Assembly: GCA_032871835.1 (NCBI GenBank)
Contig: CM065296.1
Span: forward strand, 8,318,001-8,382,000
Origin: Dipteronia dyeriana
Taxonomy: Eukaryota > Streptophyta > Magnoliopsida > Sapindales > Sapindaceae
Direction of reading: 5' to 3'
Length of the DNA stretch: 64,000 bases
Of the stretch, positions 25,067-36,229 are shown piece after piece. The notes beneath the pieces were generated by a model. The model had not been told where the DNA came from and ran no database searches. It was given only the letters and a program-made list of their open reading frames with translations. Position 1 is the first letter of the stretch. The number at the start of each line of letters is the position of its first letter. Made by a program: the position numbers and the translations under genes.

Positions 25067-26009
25067 GAGAAAATCAAAAGTAACCACAACTATTATGAAA
25101 ATTTTGTTTTTAACCACATACGAAAATTTATTTGTTAATAGCCACTTTTAAAAAAATAAATCATATATCCGTAAATTACAAAAATACCCCTGGATTTGAT
25201 TTTAAAAAAAAAACTGAAAGAAAACTTGAAATCATGACTAAAACCTGGAATCAAACTTGAAATCATGGTAAGGAACTTGAAACTTGAAACTTGAAACTTG
25301 AATTCTTGTTTAAAAAAATGAAATTTTGAAACTTGAAATCTTGTTGAAATCGAAATGTTGAAACTTGAAATCTTGACTAAATTGAAAGTTGAAACTTGAA
25401 ATGTTCTGGGTTTTTAAGTTCTTCGTTTTCAAATTTTTAAACTTGAAATGTTGCCTAAATTGAAACGTTGAAACTTGAAACGTTGAAACTTGAAATGTTG
25501 ACTAAATTGAAATGTTCAAACTTGAAATGTTTTGGGTTTCTAATATTTCATTTTCTTTCCTTTTTTTCAGCAGATCTAATCGCCGGCGGAGGGGGAGCTC
25601 GACGGTGTTGCTGTGCAGTCGTGAAGCCCAGGTGACGGCACTCCGGCAAGCTGTCGACGACATGTGAGAGAGAAAGGAAAGGAGAGAGAAAGAAGAGAGA
25701 GAGTTGTGGGGAGAGAGAATAGAGGTTGGGTGAGAGAAAGATGAGGCCGGCGACAGTTCGCCGGCCTTCACAAGGATGCCGGCGACGGTTCGCCTGCGAG
25801 AGAGAGAGATCGGAGAGAGAGAGAAAGCGGGGAGAGAGAGGAAAGGAGAGAGAAAAAAAATGAGAGAGGAGAGAGAAAGTGATTGGGGATGATTTTTATA
25901 TGGGGGCATTCAAGTAATTTCTCAAAAAAGTGGCTATTAACAAATAAATTTTCGGATGTGGTTAAAAACAAAATTTCCATAATACTTGTGTTTTTTTTTG
26001 GCAATTTCC
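25067..26009. mobile_element. Non-autonomous long-TIR element (Mutator-like/Pack-MULE-like), copy 1
   Basis: The left arm GAGAAAATCAAAAGTAACCA, continuing through AATTTATTTGTTAATAGCCA, is mirrored by TGGCTATTAACAAATAAATT at 25932-25951, with arms about 110 bp long. The interior holds a CTTGAAA(C/T)TTGAAATGTTG-type minisatellite (25240-25540), a GC-rich block (25566-25660) and a GA-rich block. A sister copy lies at 44473-45446 in the same orientation. It is inserted in the copia leader; the target duplication is too diverged to call. Confidence 0.75.
25502..25663 (-). other. 53-codon frame conserved between the two long-TIR copies
   Basis: The minus-strand frame begins MSSTACRSAVTWASR and ends QNISSLNISI. 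The copy-2 frame at 44915-45073 begins MSSTAYRSAVAWASR. By eye about 7 of 53 residues differ and neither copy has a frameshift in this block. In copy 1 the frame also extends upstream to 25909. The function is unknown, and the block may be a captured host-gene piece. Confidence 0.4.
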
Positions 26010-26514
26010 ACAATTGGTAATTATCAAAACTTATTGGGTCAGTTTGTAATTTTTATAAAATTCAGGGTCTATTTTTAATTACCAAATCTTGAGTGGCCTT
26101 TATGTAATTTAACAAAATCAGGGGCAGTGTTTGTAATTTTCCAAAAGAGGTTTTGGGAAAAAGTGCAATTGATATCTCTGTGATTTCGGATGGTTATGTT
26201 TATACGTAGTAGACTAATAATTAAGTTTTCATATCGATTATTTTGTTAAATTAATAATTTGTTTTGTTGAATTAATAATTTGTTTTGTATATTCTCGTGA
26301 ATCGGATGGTTATGTTTTCACGTAGTGGCTAATCATTTCGATTTAGAGAATTTAGTTGGCTGACAATTATTAATTTGATAGTTTTAATAGTTGATTGAAT
26401 ACTCTCGTAATTTGGATGATTATGTTTCACGTAGTAACTAATCATTATAGATTTTTGAGATATTCGTCGGTAATCAATTATTAAATTTGAACTGTAAAGA
26501 TGAAAATACTTGTG

Positions 26515-26710
26515 TTAATCATCTCCGTAGGAGGGTTATCACATGTGATAGGTGATGTTCTTCTACGTAGGAGGTTCATCATCTTGAGGTATTAATCTAT
26601 AGAACTGCAATAATGGAAACTATATACATGTTTTAATCATCTCCGTAGAAGGGTTATCACATGTGATAGGTGATGTTCTTCTCCGTAGGAGGTTCATCAT
26701 CTTGAGGAAT
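26515..26710 (+). repeat. 118-bp tandem repeat with palindromes in the copia leader
   Basis: Two units start TTAATCATCTCCGTAG at 26515 and 26633. Each has the perfect palindrome ATCACATGTGAT and a CTCCGTAGGAG-like stem. Looser relatives (GGATGGTTATGTTT..ACGTAGT) occur three times at 26190-26440. Confidence 0.8.
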
Positions 26711-26819
26711 TCATTTATAGAATGTAGTGATCTTTGCCTAATCACATGTTGAATTTTACTTCTATAAATGTTTTGATTGTTATCTTATATGCATGAAATC
26801 CTTTGTTTTGTTATTCAGT

Positions 26820-27774
26820 TTTCAATGTCAACAACTTTGCTTTGCAATTGTCTGCTATTAAACCTTTGGATGAGACTAATTTCGAGGAATGGAAAGAGAC
26901 TCTCACTGCTGTTCTAGCTCTTTGGGGAATAGACCTTTCTTTACGTGAGAAGAAGCCTTCTTAACTCACCGATGAGAGTACTGCTAAACAGAGGTCTCAT
27001 CGAAAGAAGTGGAAAGAGTCTAATCGGAAGTGTCTGATGATCATGCGTTTGTCCATTGCCAAAACCATTAAGAAGAGTATTCCAAAATGTAAGGATGCAA
27101 AGGCTTTTCTTAAAGCTGTGAGTGGCAAGTTCAAGAAGCGAAGCAAGGCTGAGAGGGGAAAGTATTTCAGCCAGCTGGCGACAATGGTTTATGATGGTAC
27201 CGGTGATGTTCGTGAGCATATTATGAAGATGACTAATATGGCCATGAAATTAAGGGATCTGAATACTGAGATCTCTGACTCTCACCTTGTATGGAAAGTC
27301 CTTGAGTCTCTTCCAAGTGAGTTTGATGTTCTGAAAACCTCTTATAATGCTCAAGAGGCTGAATGGACTTTGGACCAAATGACTGCAATTGTGGTTCAAG
27401 AGGAATAGACTATTCGCAAAAGTAAGAAACAAAGTGCTCATATGGTTACTCACAGCAACAAGGGTAAGAAGAAGTTCAATGGGGGTAAGAAGTTTAAACA
27501 TCATGGAAAGAAAGATGGCAAGACTAATGGGTTCATTAAGGCTAAGGATGATGACATTAAAGGCAAGTGTTTCTGGTGTAGCAAGAAAGGCCATATGAAA
27601 AAGGATTGCTTCAAGTTCAAGAAACACATAGAAGGTACCCCTTTAGCTCTCGTATGTTTTGAATCTAATTTGGTTGATGTCCCTTTAAATTCTTGGTGGG
27701 TTGATTCTGAAGCTACTATTCACGTTACGAATTCATTACAGGGCTTCAGAAGCAAAAGGAAACCAAGGGATTAA
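26820..27774 (+). pseudogene. Copia gag with CCHC knuckle and protease start (broken)
   Basis: The frame begins around FNVNNFALQLSAIKPLDE with ETNFEEWKETL, a UBN2-type gag start, but I see no in-frame ATG. Stops occur after REKKPS (26962), after VVQEE (27408) and after RKPRD (27774). The zinc knuckle CFWCSKKGHMKKDC (C-X2-C-X4-H-X4-C) is at 27568-27609. The protease motif WWVDSEATIHV (27703-27714 for D-S-E-A) has Glu where the family has Gly in D-S-G-A. Confidence 0.85.
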
Positions 27775-27789
27775 GAAGTTGTCGTTTTC

Positions 27790-28750
27790 ATGGGAAATGG
27801 AGATAAGGCTTTAGTTGAGTTTATAGGAGTTGTTAGATTACCTTTAGCTTCAGGGAAGTTTTTAGATTTAGTTGATGTTGCTTTTGTTCCTTCTCTCAGA
27901 CGTAATTTGATTTCCATTTCTAAGTTGGACAATAGTGGCTACCGTTTTGAATTCAGTAATAAAGGATTTGTTCTTTATCAGGGTTCTGTTCTCATTGGTT
28001 CTGGTTGTTTGTGTGATGGTTTGTATAAATTGAATTTACATATTGATTTAGTTGGTGAATGTTCTCGTTCCGCTGCTGTGATAAATTCTTGATTCACTTG
28101 ACTTTTCAGATTTTGAGTCTTGTGTTAATTGTTTAAAGGGTAAAATGACAAGAGCTAAAAAGAAAGGGGCTACCAGAAGTCAAAATCTGTTGGAAGTTAT
28201 TCATACCGATATATGTGGGCCATTTTCACCCGCCGCACTTGGTGGATATAAATATTTCATGTCTTTTATTGATGATTTCTCGCGTTATGGTTACATCTAT
28301 CTCATTCACGAGAAATTCGAAGCCTTAGATATCTTCAAAATATATAAGGATGAGGTTGAATTGAAATTAGAAAGAAAGATCAAATGTGTTAGATCTGATC
28401 GTGGGGGTGAATGTTATGGTAGGTATGGTGAAGCTGGTCAGAATCCTGGTCAGTTTGCGAGGTTTTTGCAAGAATGTGGGATTGATGCTCAATACACTAT
28501 GCATGGTGAACCTGAACAGAATGGAGTTTCTGAGAGGCAGAATCGTACATTAATGGACATGGTAAGAAGTATGATCAGTACGAGTTCTTTACCTAAATTT
28601 TTATGGGGTGATGCATTAAAGACACAACTTACATTCTTAATAGAGTTCCCAGCAAATCTGTGCCTAAGACTCCGTTTGAAATGTGGGTTTGTTCGAAGCC
28701 AAAATTCACATGAGAGTATGGGGATGTCCTGCGGAAGTGATGCCTTATGA
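27790..28750 (+). pseudogene. Copia GAG-pre-integrase and integrase (broken)
   Basis: LRRNLISISKLDNSGYRF and CDGLYKLNL are pre-integrase motifs. The integrase core follows: VIHTDICGPF, KCVRSDRGGEC and GEPEQNGVSERQNRTL, so the D, D and E catalytic residues are present. A stop near 28090 and a frameshift near 28640 (after FLWGDALKT) interrupt the frame. Confidence 0.88.
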
Positions 28751-28795
28751 TCCTAATTTGAAAAAACTGGATTTTAAGACAGTTAGTGCATTTTT

Positions 28796-30827
28796 GTGGG
28801 ATATGCGGATAAATCAAAAGGATATATATTTTATTGTCCTACATACTCTATGAGGATAGTTGAGTCTAAACGTGCTGTATTCTTAGAGGAAGGTAATGAA
28901 GTTGAAAAGACTATGCAAACTCAGGATTTTGAGTTTGAGGAGGACAAATCGGGTGATCCGACATCTTATACTTCATTGGATGTTGTCATATCACCTCTCT
29001 TAGAGCATCATGATGATTTTCTATCTGAACAAGAAGATGAGCCCTTACCAGTTGTTGTTGAACCTCAACCGGTTATTTATGAGCCAGAGCCAGCTATTGA
29101 TGAACCTCAGCTAGTCGTTGATGAGCCACAACCAGTTGTTGATGTTCCTTTAAGGAGATCTCAGAGAGTCCGAAGATCTGCCATTCCTGATGATTATATT
29201 GTTTATTTACAGGAGCATGATTTTGACTTAGGAGTGGATGACGATCTTAGGAATTATGATCAAGCTGTTAAGAGCCATCAATTGTCAAAATGGATGGATG
29301 CTATGATCGATGAACTGAGATCCATGGATACAAATCGTGTTTGGGATTTGGTTAAACTGCTTGATGGTTGCAAGCCCATTGGATACATATGGGTTTTTAA
29401 GACTAAACGAGACTCTAAAGGCAATGTTGAGAGACATAAAGCTAAACTTGTAGCGAAAGGGTTCGGTCAAAAGGAAGGTATTGAATATACCGAGACTTTT
29501 TCGTTTGTCTCTTCGAAAGATGCCTTTAGGATTATTATGGCCTTAGTTGCTCATTTTGATTTAGAGCTGCATCAAATGAATGTGAAAATTGCTTTCCTAA
29601 ATGGAGATCTCGTAGAGGATGTATACATGATGCAACCTGAAGGTTTTCAGGCGGTTGGAAAGGAACATATGGTTTGTAAGCTCAGAAAATCCATTTATGG
29701 TCTAAAACAAGCTTCAAGGCAATGGTATTTGAAATTTGATGAAGTCGTTACATCATATGGTTTTGTTGAAAATTCGATGTATCATTGCATATACCTCAAG
29801 GTCAGTGGGAGCAATTTTATTTTTCTTATACTTTATGTTGATGATATTTTGCTCGCCAGTAATAATTTGGGGTTACTGCATGATACCAAGAATTTTCTAT
29901 CTCGTAGCTTTGCAATGAAGGACCTTGGGGAAGCCTCTTATGTCCTTGGTATTGAGATACAACGTGATAGGTCACGTGGTTTGCTTGGATTATCTCAAAA
30001 GGCTTACATTGATAGGGTATTAGAGAGGTTTAACATGAGTGCTTGTTCCCTAGGTGAGGTACCTATCGTGAAAAGAGATAAACTTACGAAGCTACAGTGT
30101 CCCTAGAATGAGCTAGAACATTCTCAAATGAAAGATGTCCCATATTCATCCGCGGTTGGCAGTTTGATGTATGCACAGGTTTGTACACGTCCAGATATTG
30201 ATTTTGCAATTAGGTGTACTTGGCAGATTTCAAAGTAATCCCAGCATTCATCATTGGACAGCAGCAAAGAAAGTTATGCGTTATCTGCAGCGAACAAAGG
30301 ATTTCATGCTCACTTATAGGCGTTTAGACCTATTGGAAGTTGTTGGTTATGCAGATGAGGATTTTGCTGGTTGTACAGATGATCTAAAATCCACTTCAGG
30401 TTTTGTGTTTATTTTGGCTGATGGAGCCATTTCGTGGAAGAGTGTCAAGCAGACACTTACAACTTCATTTACTATGCAAGCTGAGTTTGTGGCATGTTAT
30501 GAGGCAACAATCCAAGCAGTTTGGTTGCGGAATTTCATTTCAGGGTTACAGATTGTCGATTCCATTTCTAAGCCATTGACAATCTATTGTGATAATTCCG
30601 CAGCAGTTTCTTTCTCTAAGAACAATAAAAGGTCTTCAGGGTCTAAACATATGGAGATCAAGTATCTTGTGGTTAGAGAGAAAGTTCAAGAGTTGCAAAC
30701 TTCTATTATTCATATTGCCACGGAAGAGATGATAGATGATCCCCTAACCAAGGGACTATCTTCGAAGGTTTTTAAAGGGCATGTTACCCGTATGGGGTTG
30801 GTAGATAGTTATGATATACTTGGTTAG
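28796..30827 (+). pseudogene. Copia reverse transcriptase and RNase H (broken)
   Basis: After a linker rich in E, P and V (about 28900-29160), the RT reads RHKAKLVAKGFGQKEG, LNGDLVEDVYMMQPEGF and ILYVDDILLASNN, with YVDD at 29834-29845. RNase H begins VVGYADEDFAGCTDD and contains ISWKSVKQTLTTSFTMQAEF and IYCDNSAAVSFSKN. A stop at 30104-30106 and a shift around 30225 separate the two parts. The last stop is at 30827. Catalytic motifs survive but the polyprotein cannot be read through. Confidence 0.9.
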
Positions 30828-31476
30828 TGGGAGTTATGTTTTGTTTTTAAATTAACTGCAGTTTTCTGTTTAATAAAATTTTATTTATTCTCGAGAATAT
30901 ATTTGTACATTGTATATGTATGTTATTTGCCATGATATACGCGCATATATGTTTTTATTGTGGCAGGATATCTCAAACTTTTGGCTTTGAGGGGGCAATT
31001 CACTCATAAGGTATAAAGTTTCCACCGATGAGTGAATATTACTTAAGACTGAATGATTTGCCCGTCTTAATGGAGGTAGAACTCAAGGTCAAAGTGTTTG
31101 GCTAATGAGTGTAAAATGCTTAAGACATTAAGTTTGCTCGTCTTAAGCTGTTTCGTAGTATACGAAGTGGGACCTATATGGAAATAGGCATGATGATCAC
31201 ATTTGCATGTAATTTCCATACCACACATACATACCATTTTACCCGGGTAGCTAGAGCTAAGGGTATTTTGATTACATATGGTCTTATGTTGATTAAAGAT
31301 GTAATGATCTATGTAGTTGGATACTTGATGTTCTATTGGACTAAGGGGAAGGAAGGTGTTACTCTCTTAAACATTCCTTGTGGCCACATATAATTGTTTG
31401 TCAATTCAGAGAGTCGTTTTCTAAAATGAATTTTTAAATTTAAAATAATAATGTCTAAGTAGCTCAAGTGGGAGAA
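30828..31476 (+). other. Copia 3' untranslated region
   Basis: Non-coding tail between RNase H and the 3' LTR. It has two inverted-repeat pairs CTTAAGAC..GTCTTAA (31042-31070 and 31119-31147) and ends in the polypurine-like tract AAGTGGGAGAA. Confidence 0.6.
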
Positions 31477-31977
31477 TGTAAGGTTCTTATAAAATTGTGA
31501 GCAACATATGCCATTATATTTTATATTTATGAAAAACCGAATTGATTGGATTGTTTAAGTAAGTGAGAGTTGACCGGAAAAGCCTATTTGATTGTAATCA
31601 ATATTTGTTGGGTTCGGTGCACCTTAGCTACATTAAATAAATGTAGGATATGGTATGGGCTATTGTATATGTGTGGGCCTAGCCATCCTATTAGGGTTTT
31701 GAGAATCCTTTATGGGTTAGGATTCTAGAAAGTTATACTATATATATAGGGGGTCTCTACTCTCACTCACATAAGAGATTATTACAGATTTGTCTCCCCA
31801 TTAGGCAATCTGAGAAAGGTGAGTAGAGAGTAGAAGACTCTCTATTTTTTAACTATTTTATCAGTTTTATTTCAGATTGGTGTTCTTAGTACATCAATGG
31901 ACTCAGGAAATTCAGGTACGAATTCATGCTTATGTATTTAATACGAATATATATGTTTATTACATACAACTCCAACA
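31477..31977 (+). repeat. 3' LTR of the copia element
   Basis: 501 bp, from TGTAAGGTTC to CTCCAACA. It holds a TATA-like TATATATATAGGGGGTC (about 31740-31756) and is followed by TSD TGGCG. Confidence 0.9.
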
Positions 31978-32032
31978 TGGCGTGTAAAAATTATTAATTT
32001 CTTTCGGTTTGCAAGTATTATGGCATTATTAT

Positions 32033-32915
32033 TGTTGTATATGAATTTTACCAAGCATACACGTCATTGACAGGAAGGAGAAAATAGCCAGGTAGACGCC
32101 CAAATGGTCACTCAGGAAATATCCTACGAGACATTATTAAAGAGAAGAAAAGCCCGAGTACGCAAATGTAGAATGAAACCTAGTCGGGATCAGTTAACAA
32201 CACTCGGGACTGGTTAAACAACGCTTCCACTCGGGCTCAAACGACGCTACTCGGGACCATCAGGTATTATTCTTACTCGGGAATAAATACAACTCGAGTA
32301 AGAACTTTGTGCTTATTTCACACAGATTAAGTCATTAAAGACGCGAAGATATCCATCAGGAAGGAATCCCAAATAATGGAACTTTAAGTTAGAAGAGTCC
32401 CCCAATCAGGAAATAACTTGATTTCTTTACGAAGATTACATTCTTATAAGGAAACAAGTCCAAATTGAACTACATTACTAGAATCCCACTCGATTTCCGT
32501 AAAAGACTCCGAAACAGGAAAGAAGACAAATCAACCTCAAGCAAGTAACCAAATCACAATTAAATACAAATATCTTGTATTACTTGTACAAAGCATATTA
32601 GGGTTCTGTAAGCATATAAATAGACCCATAATCTGGCTCCAAAAGAGATAGGCAATATAGCATACACAACAAGCAATCATAGCAAATACAGAGAGAAAAA
32701 GGAGAGATCGAGAGCTTGTAAACATCATATCTTCATAGTGGATTTTGGCTTGGTTGATCCTTCAACCACCCGTGGATGTTTCTCTGGTCATCGGAGTTTT
32801 ACCACTTAAAACTTTTATCTTCGTTATTCTCTCTGAATCTCCTTCTCTTTGAATTAATTGCCGAAATCCAATCCTTGTTGGCTTTTCTGACGTAATCCAG
32901 AAATCAACGTCAACA
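32033..32915 (+). repeat. 5' LTR of the gypsy element
   Basis: 883 bp, TGTTGTATATG..CAACGTCAACA. It differs from the 3' LTR at roughly 30-35 positions by eye. It contains CATATAAATAGACCC (about 32612-32626), a TATA-like site. Confidence 0.93.
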
Positions 32916-32917
32916 AT

Positions 32918-32935
32918 TGGCGCTAGAATAAGGGG
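32918..32935 (+). other. Putative primer-binding site of the gypsy element
   Basis: TGGCGCTAGAATAAGGGG begins two bases after the 5' LTR. TGG is the expected complement of a tRNA CCA end. I did not assign the tRNA. Confidence 0.55.
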
Positions 32936-32959
32936 TCGAACCTCCGAACTTGTTAAAAG

Positions 32960-34690
32960 CAATGGCAGGAAGCAGAAGTAAATCAGGGAATGGCCAAAAA
33001 TCACCAGGCGATTTCCATGTTGGCATTACGTCACAAGATCCTGCAGCAAACACAGAAAACCAGCCTGCGCACCTGATGGGGATCCAGCAAGTTCCTCCAA
33101 CTAGCAGAGATCTTACGCTGAGTTTTCAAGAGGCCTTGCAGCAATTGGTGACGGACGCAGCAAGGGATTGATCTATTGGCTGCAGAAGCACATACTCTCA
33201 ATCCTCCGCCCGTAAGGCTCCGTTCGATGGTGGTTGGGCCAGGAATAACTATGCCAGAAACCAGAAGGAACTCTTCCCCAATCAACCCGGCTGGACAGAA
33301 AACACTTGAAGAAGAACATCTCCAGAGGCTGGGCCACAATCAAACAGTACGTGCCAGACATCGTAAATACGATCGGCGCAGAGGTCGGTCATCATCAGAA
33401 GACAGTGATCAACACCATTGCAAACGTCATCATGGAGTCACACGAGAGGATTAGCATCAGAGTGAAGAGTCTGAGGAAAGAATGACGATAACCCAACGGT
33501 TTAACCACTGGGGAAGTCCGATGGGGGACATAGATGTCATGATCCAGAGCCTAACTCAAGAAGTTGAGAATAACAGGTGACAGATGGAGGCATTGGTCAG
33601 ACGTTATGGCTGTAACGATCTATCTGACGATGACTCTGACAGTCCATTCACCAGCGAGATTTTGTCGACCCCTTTCCCAGAAAGATTCAGGATGCTGCAT
33701 GTGGAGCGATTAAAAATAGATACAGATTCAAAGGAGCACCAATATGCCCGCAATGACCCCCTATTGTGTCTCAACTTTCCGCAAACACTTGGGGACACAG
33801 GGTCAAGATGGTTCGGAAGACTACCCCCGACGAGCATCGAAAATTTCAGCGAACTGAGTAGGAGCTTCTCAAGGAAATTTCTGAGCAATGTTCACAGGAA
33901 GAAGTCGGTGACCTACCTCTCTCAAATAAAGCAAGGGAAGGAAGTCTCATTAAAAAAGTACTTAGGCCGGTTCTGCCAAACAGTATCAGAAATTGGCAGT
34001 GCTAATGATGAAGCAATTATTGCTGCCTTTACCAATAACTTGCAGAATGGACGACTATCCTTTGATTTGAGAAGAGCACGGCTGACTAAGTATGCTGACA
34101 TGATGGATATGGCATGAGGATACGCTCTGGCCGAGGAGGAAGAGTTAGCTACAGGAGGAAGCTATATGCATGGAGGAAAGCCCGAACAGAAGAATACAGA
34201 ATCCAAGGGGCAGAATCAAAAGGAAAAACGGAAAGGGAACGGCAAGGATAAAAACAAGGATGGGGGTAATGGGCTCAACGCCGAACGGTCCACAGAGAAA
34301 TACCGAGGCAGATATACCAATTACACCCCTCCTCGGAAAAAACAAGAAGAAATTTTAGCCATCTTGGAATAGAAGAATATGGTGCAAGAGCCGCGGCGAC
34401 AATCACAGTTCGCCCGGAGATTTACAACCAAGTATTGCAAGTTTCACAAAGAAACCAGGCATGAGACTTCAAAGTGTTTTCAGCTCAGAGATTACATAGA
34501 GACTCTTATTCGGGAAGGGCACCTGCGGGATGTAATCTTGAAAAAAGATGAGAGATCAGAAACTAAGAAAGAAGTCAAGGTTGATCACAACCCGGGTCAA
34601 AATCAAAGAACCAGTGCCGAAGCCAATCAAGTAATACATACAATTTTCGGAGGACCCTCTACTGGGAGAAGCAACCGAGAACGAACTTAG
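32960..34690 (+). pseudogene. Gypsy gag (broken)
   Basis: The open segments are interrupted by stops at about 33170, 33454, 33580, 34117 and 34370. The core contains PFTSEILSTPFPERFRM, SRWFGRLPPTSIENFSELSR and VTYLSQIKQGKEVSLKKYLG, the retrotrans_gag pattern. The middle of the core looks shortened. A Cys/His string KYCKFHKETRHETSKCFQL (about 34430-34490) is a zinc-knuckle-like motif. Confidence 0.85.
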
Positions 34691-36229
34691 GAAATCAGAG
34701 AAGCAATAGAAGCAAGGAATAACTTCGACGTAAACTCGGTTGAGCCAAACCCAAAAAGGGTAAAGGAAGGATGGGACCTAATAGTCTTTACAGAGGCAGA
34801 TTCCCATGGCATCGATGTTCGACCTAATGACGCTCTGGTTATAAGTGCCCGGATTGGCCATAGGGAAGTCCGGAGAATTTTAATAGATAATGGGAGTTCA
34901 GCAGACATCCTAAGCTTGGCAGTGTACGAACAGTTGAGACTAGACCGAAAAGATTTACAGCCTTTCCATACTCCATTAAGAGGGTTTGGTGGGATAGAGG
35001 TTAGATCACTCGGGACGGTAAAACTACCCGTGAAGATCGGAACGGCACCATGCCAGAGGACAGTCCTGCTCGACTTCGTGGTAGTTGACTTGGACAATTG
35101 GCCATATAATGCATTATTGGGCCAGCCATTCCTGAATAAAACAAGGGCCGTGACTGCCACCTATGCATTAATGATCAAGTTCCCAATAGAACAAGGGGTT
35201 GGGATAGTCAAAGGATCTCAAGAGATGGCCCGAAGAGCAAACCTGTCAGTATACAGAGACAAGCATGATGCTGAACAAGTGTGCACCATAGTGCAGCCAA
35301 ATCAGTGTGAAGAATCCTTGTCATTCGAACTGGATCCAATGGAGGGCTCGAATGAATACAAAACAAAATTGGTTTAAATAGTACTTGAAGAAGACAAACC
35401 GGACAAGAAAATCAAGATCGGGGCCAACTTGGATGGAAAAGTCAAGCAAGACTTAACCAATCTGCTTAGAGAGTACAAAGATGTATTCGTTTGGAGTCAC
35501 GAAGATATGGTCGGAATAGATACCCGAGTAATATCCCACCACCTCCCAGTTAGCCAGAATGCAAAACCGGTTATACAAAAGAGAAGATCGTTTAATCCTG
35601 AAAGAAGTCAAGCAATCAAACAAGAGGTGGAAAAGCTACTGGCAACTGGATCAATCAGAGAAGTCAGTTACTCTCAGTGGGTCGCCAACATAGTTCTCGT
35701 CCAGAAGAAAAATGGACAATTGAGGATGTGCGTAGATTTCACAGATCTAAACAAGGCATGTCCAAAGGATAGCTTCCCACTTCCAAGGATAGACCAGTCG
35801 GTGGATGCCACAGCAGGTCACGAATTGCTCAGCTTCATGGACGCTTACTCGGGATACAATCAGATCCGGATGAACAAAGCTGATGAAGAAAAAACAACTT
35901 TCACAACAGATCAGGGTTTATATTGCTACACAGTAATGCCCTTCGGTTTAAAAAATGCAGGTGCTACATATCAAAGGTTGGTCAACAAAATCTTCACTCG
36001 GCAAATAGGAAGGAACATGGAAGTGTACATTGATGACATGTTGACTAAAAGCATCTCGGCAGATGAGCATGTCCGGGACCTCCGAGAGACAATTGATGTT
36101 CTGAGAAGATACCAGATGAAATTAAACCCGAACAAATGTTTATTCGAAGTCCATTCGGGGAGATTCTTGGGTTTTCAAGTCCATCTAAGAGCAATCAAAG
36201 TTAATCCCGAGAAGATCCAGGCTTTGTAA
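34690..36229 (+). pseudogene. Gypsy protease and reverse transcriptase (broken)
   Basis: The protease reads ILIDNGSSADILSLAVYEQL (about 34877-34935), with the D-N-G-S form common in Tat elements. After the stop at 35377 the RT continues with HHLPVSQNAKPVIQKRR, VDFTDLNKACPKDSFPLPRI, SFMDAYSGYNQI and NMEVYIDDMLTKS (YIDD at 36026-36037). A stop at 36227-36229 ends this frame just before the EMTSPKTLKE connection segment. Confidence 0.9.

Larger units (their letters stand above)
24181..26815 (+). other. Copia leader region
   Basis: Untranslated leader of the copia element, including a GC-rich patch at 24400-24830 with short open frames that look like no known protein. It then has AT-rich stretches (TTTTGGGG(T/G)..AATTT motifs) interrupted by the 25067-26009 insertion, and the repeats at 26160-26710. 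Confidence 0.5.
23759..31977 (+). mobile_element. Ty1/copia LTR retrotransposon, degenerate, TSD TGGCG
   Basis: The element runs from TGTAAGATTC to ..CTCCAACA and is flanked by the 5-bp duplication TGGCG (23754-23758 and 31978-31982). The domain order is gag with CCHC knuckle, protease, integrase, reverse transcriptase, RNase H. Integrase before RT defines copia. The 3' LTR is 31477-31977, preceded by the purine tract AAGTGGGAGAA. The frame is broken by several stops and shifts, the 5' LTR is eroded, and the leader carries another transposon (25067-26009). No canonical primer-binding site was found. Confidence 0.9.

Noticed and set aside
32537..32728. 63-codon minus-strand frame, repeated at 43570-43761
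   Set aside because: The two copies are the two gypsy LTRs; the identical frame reflects LTR identity and not a gene.
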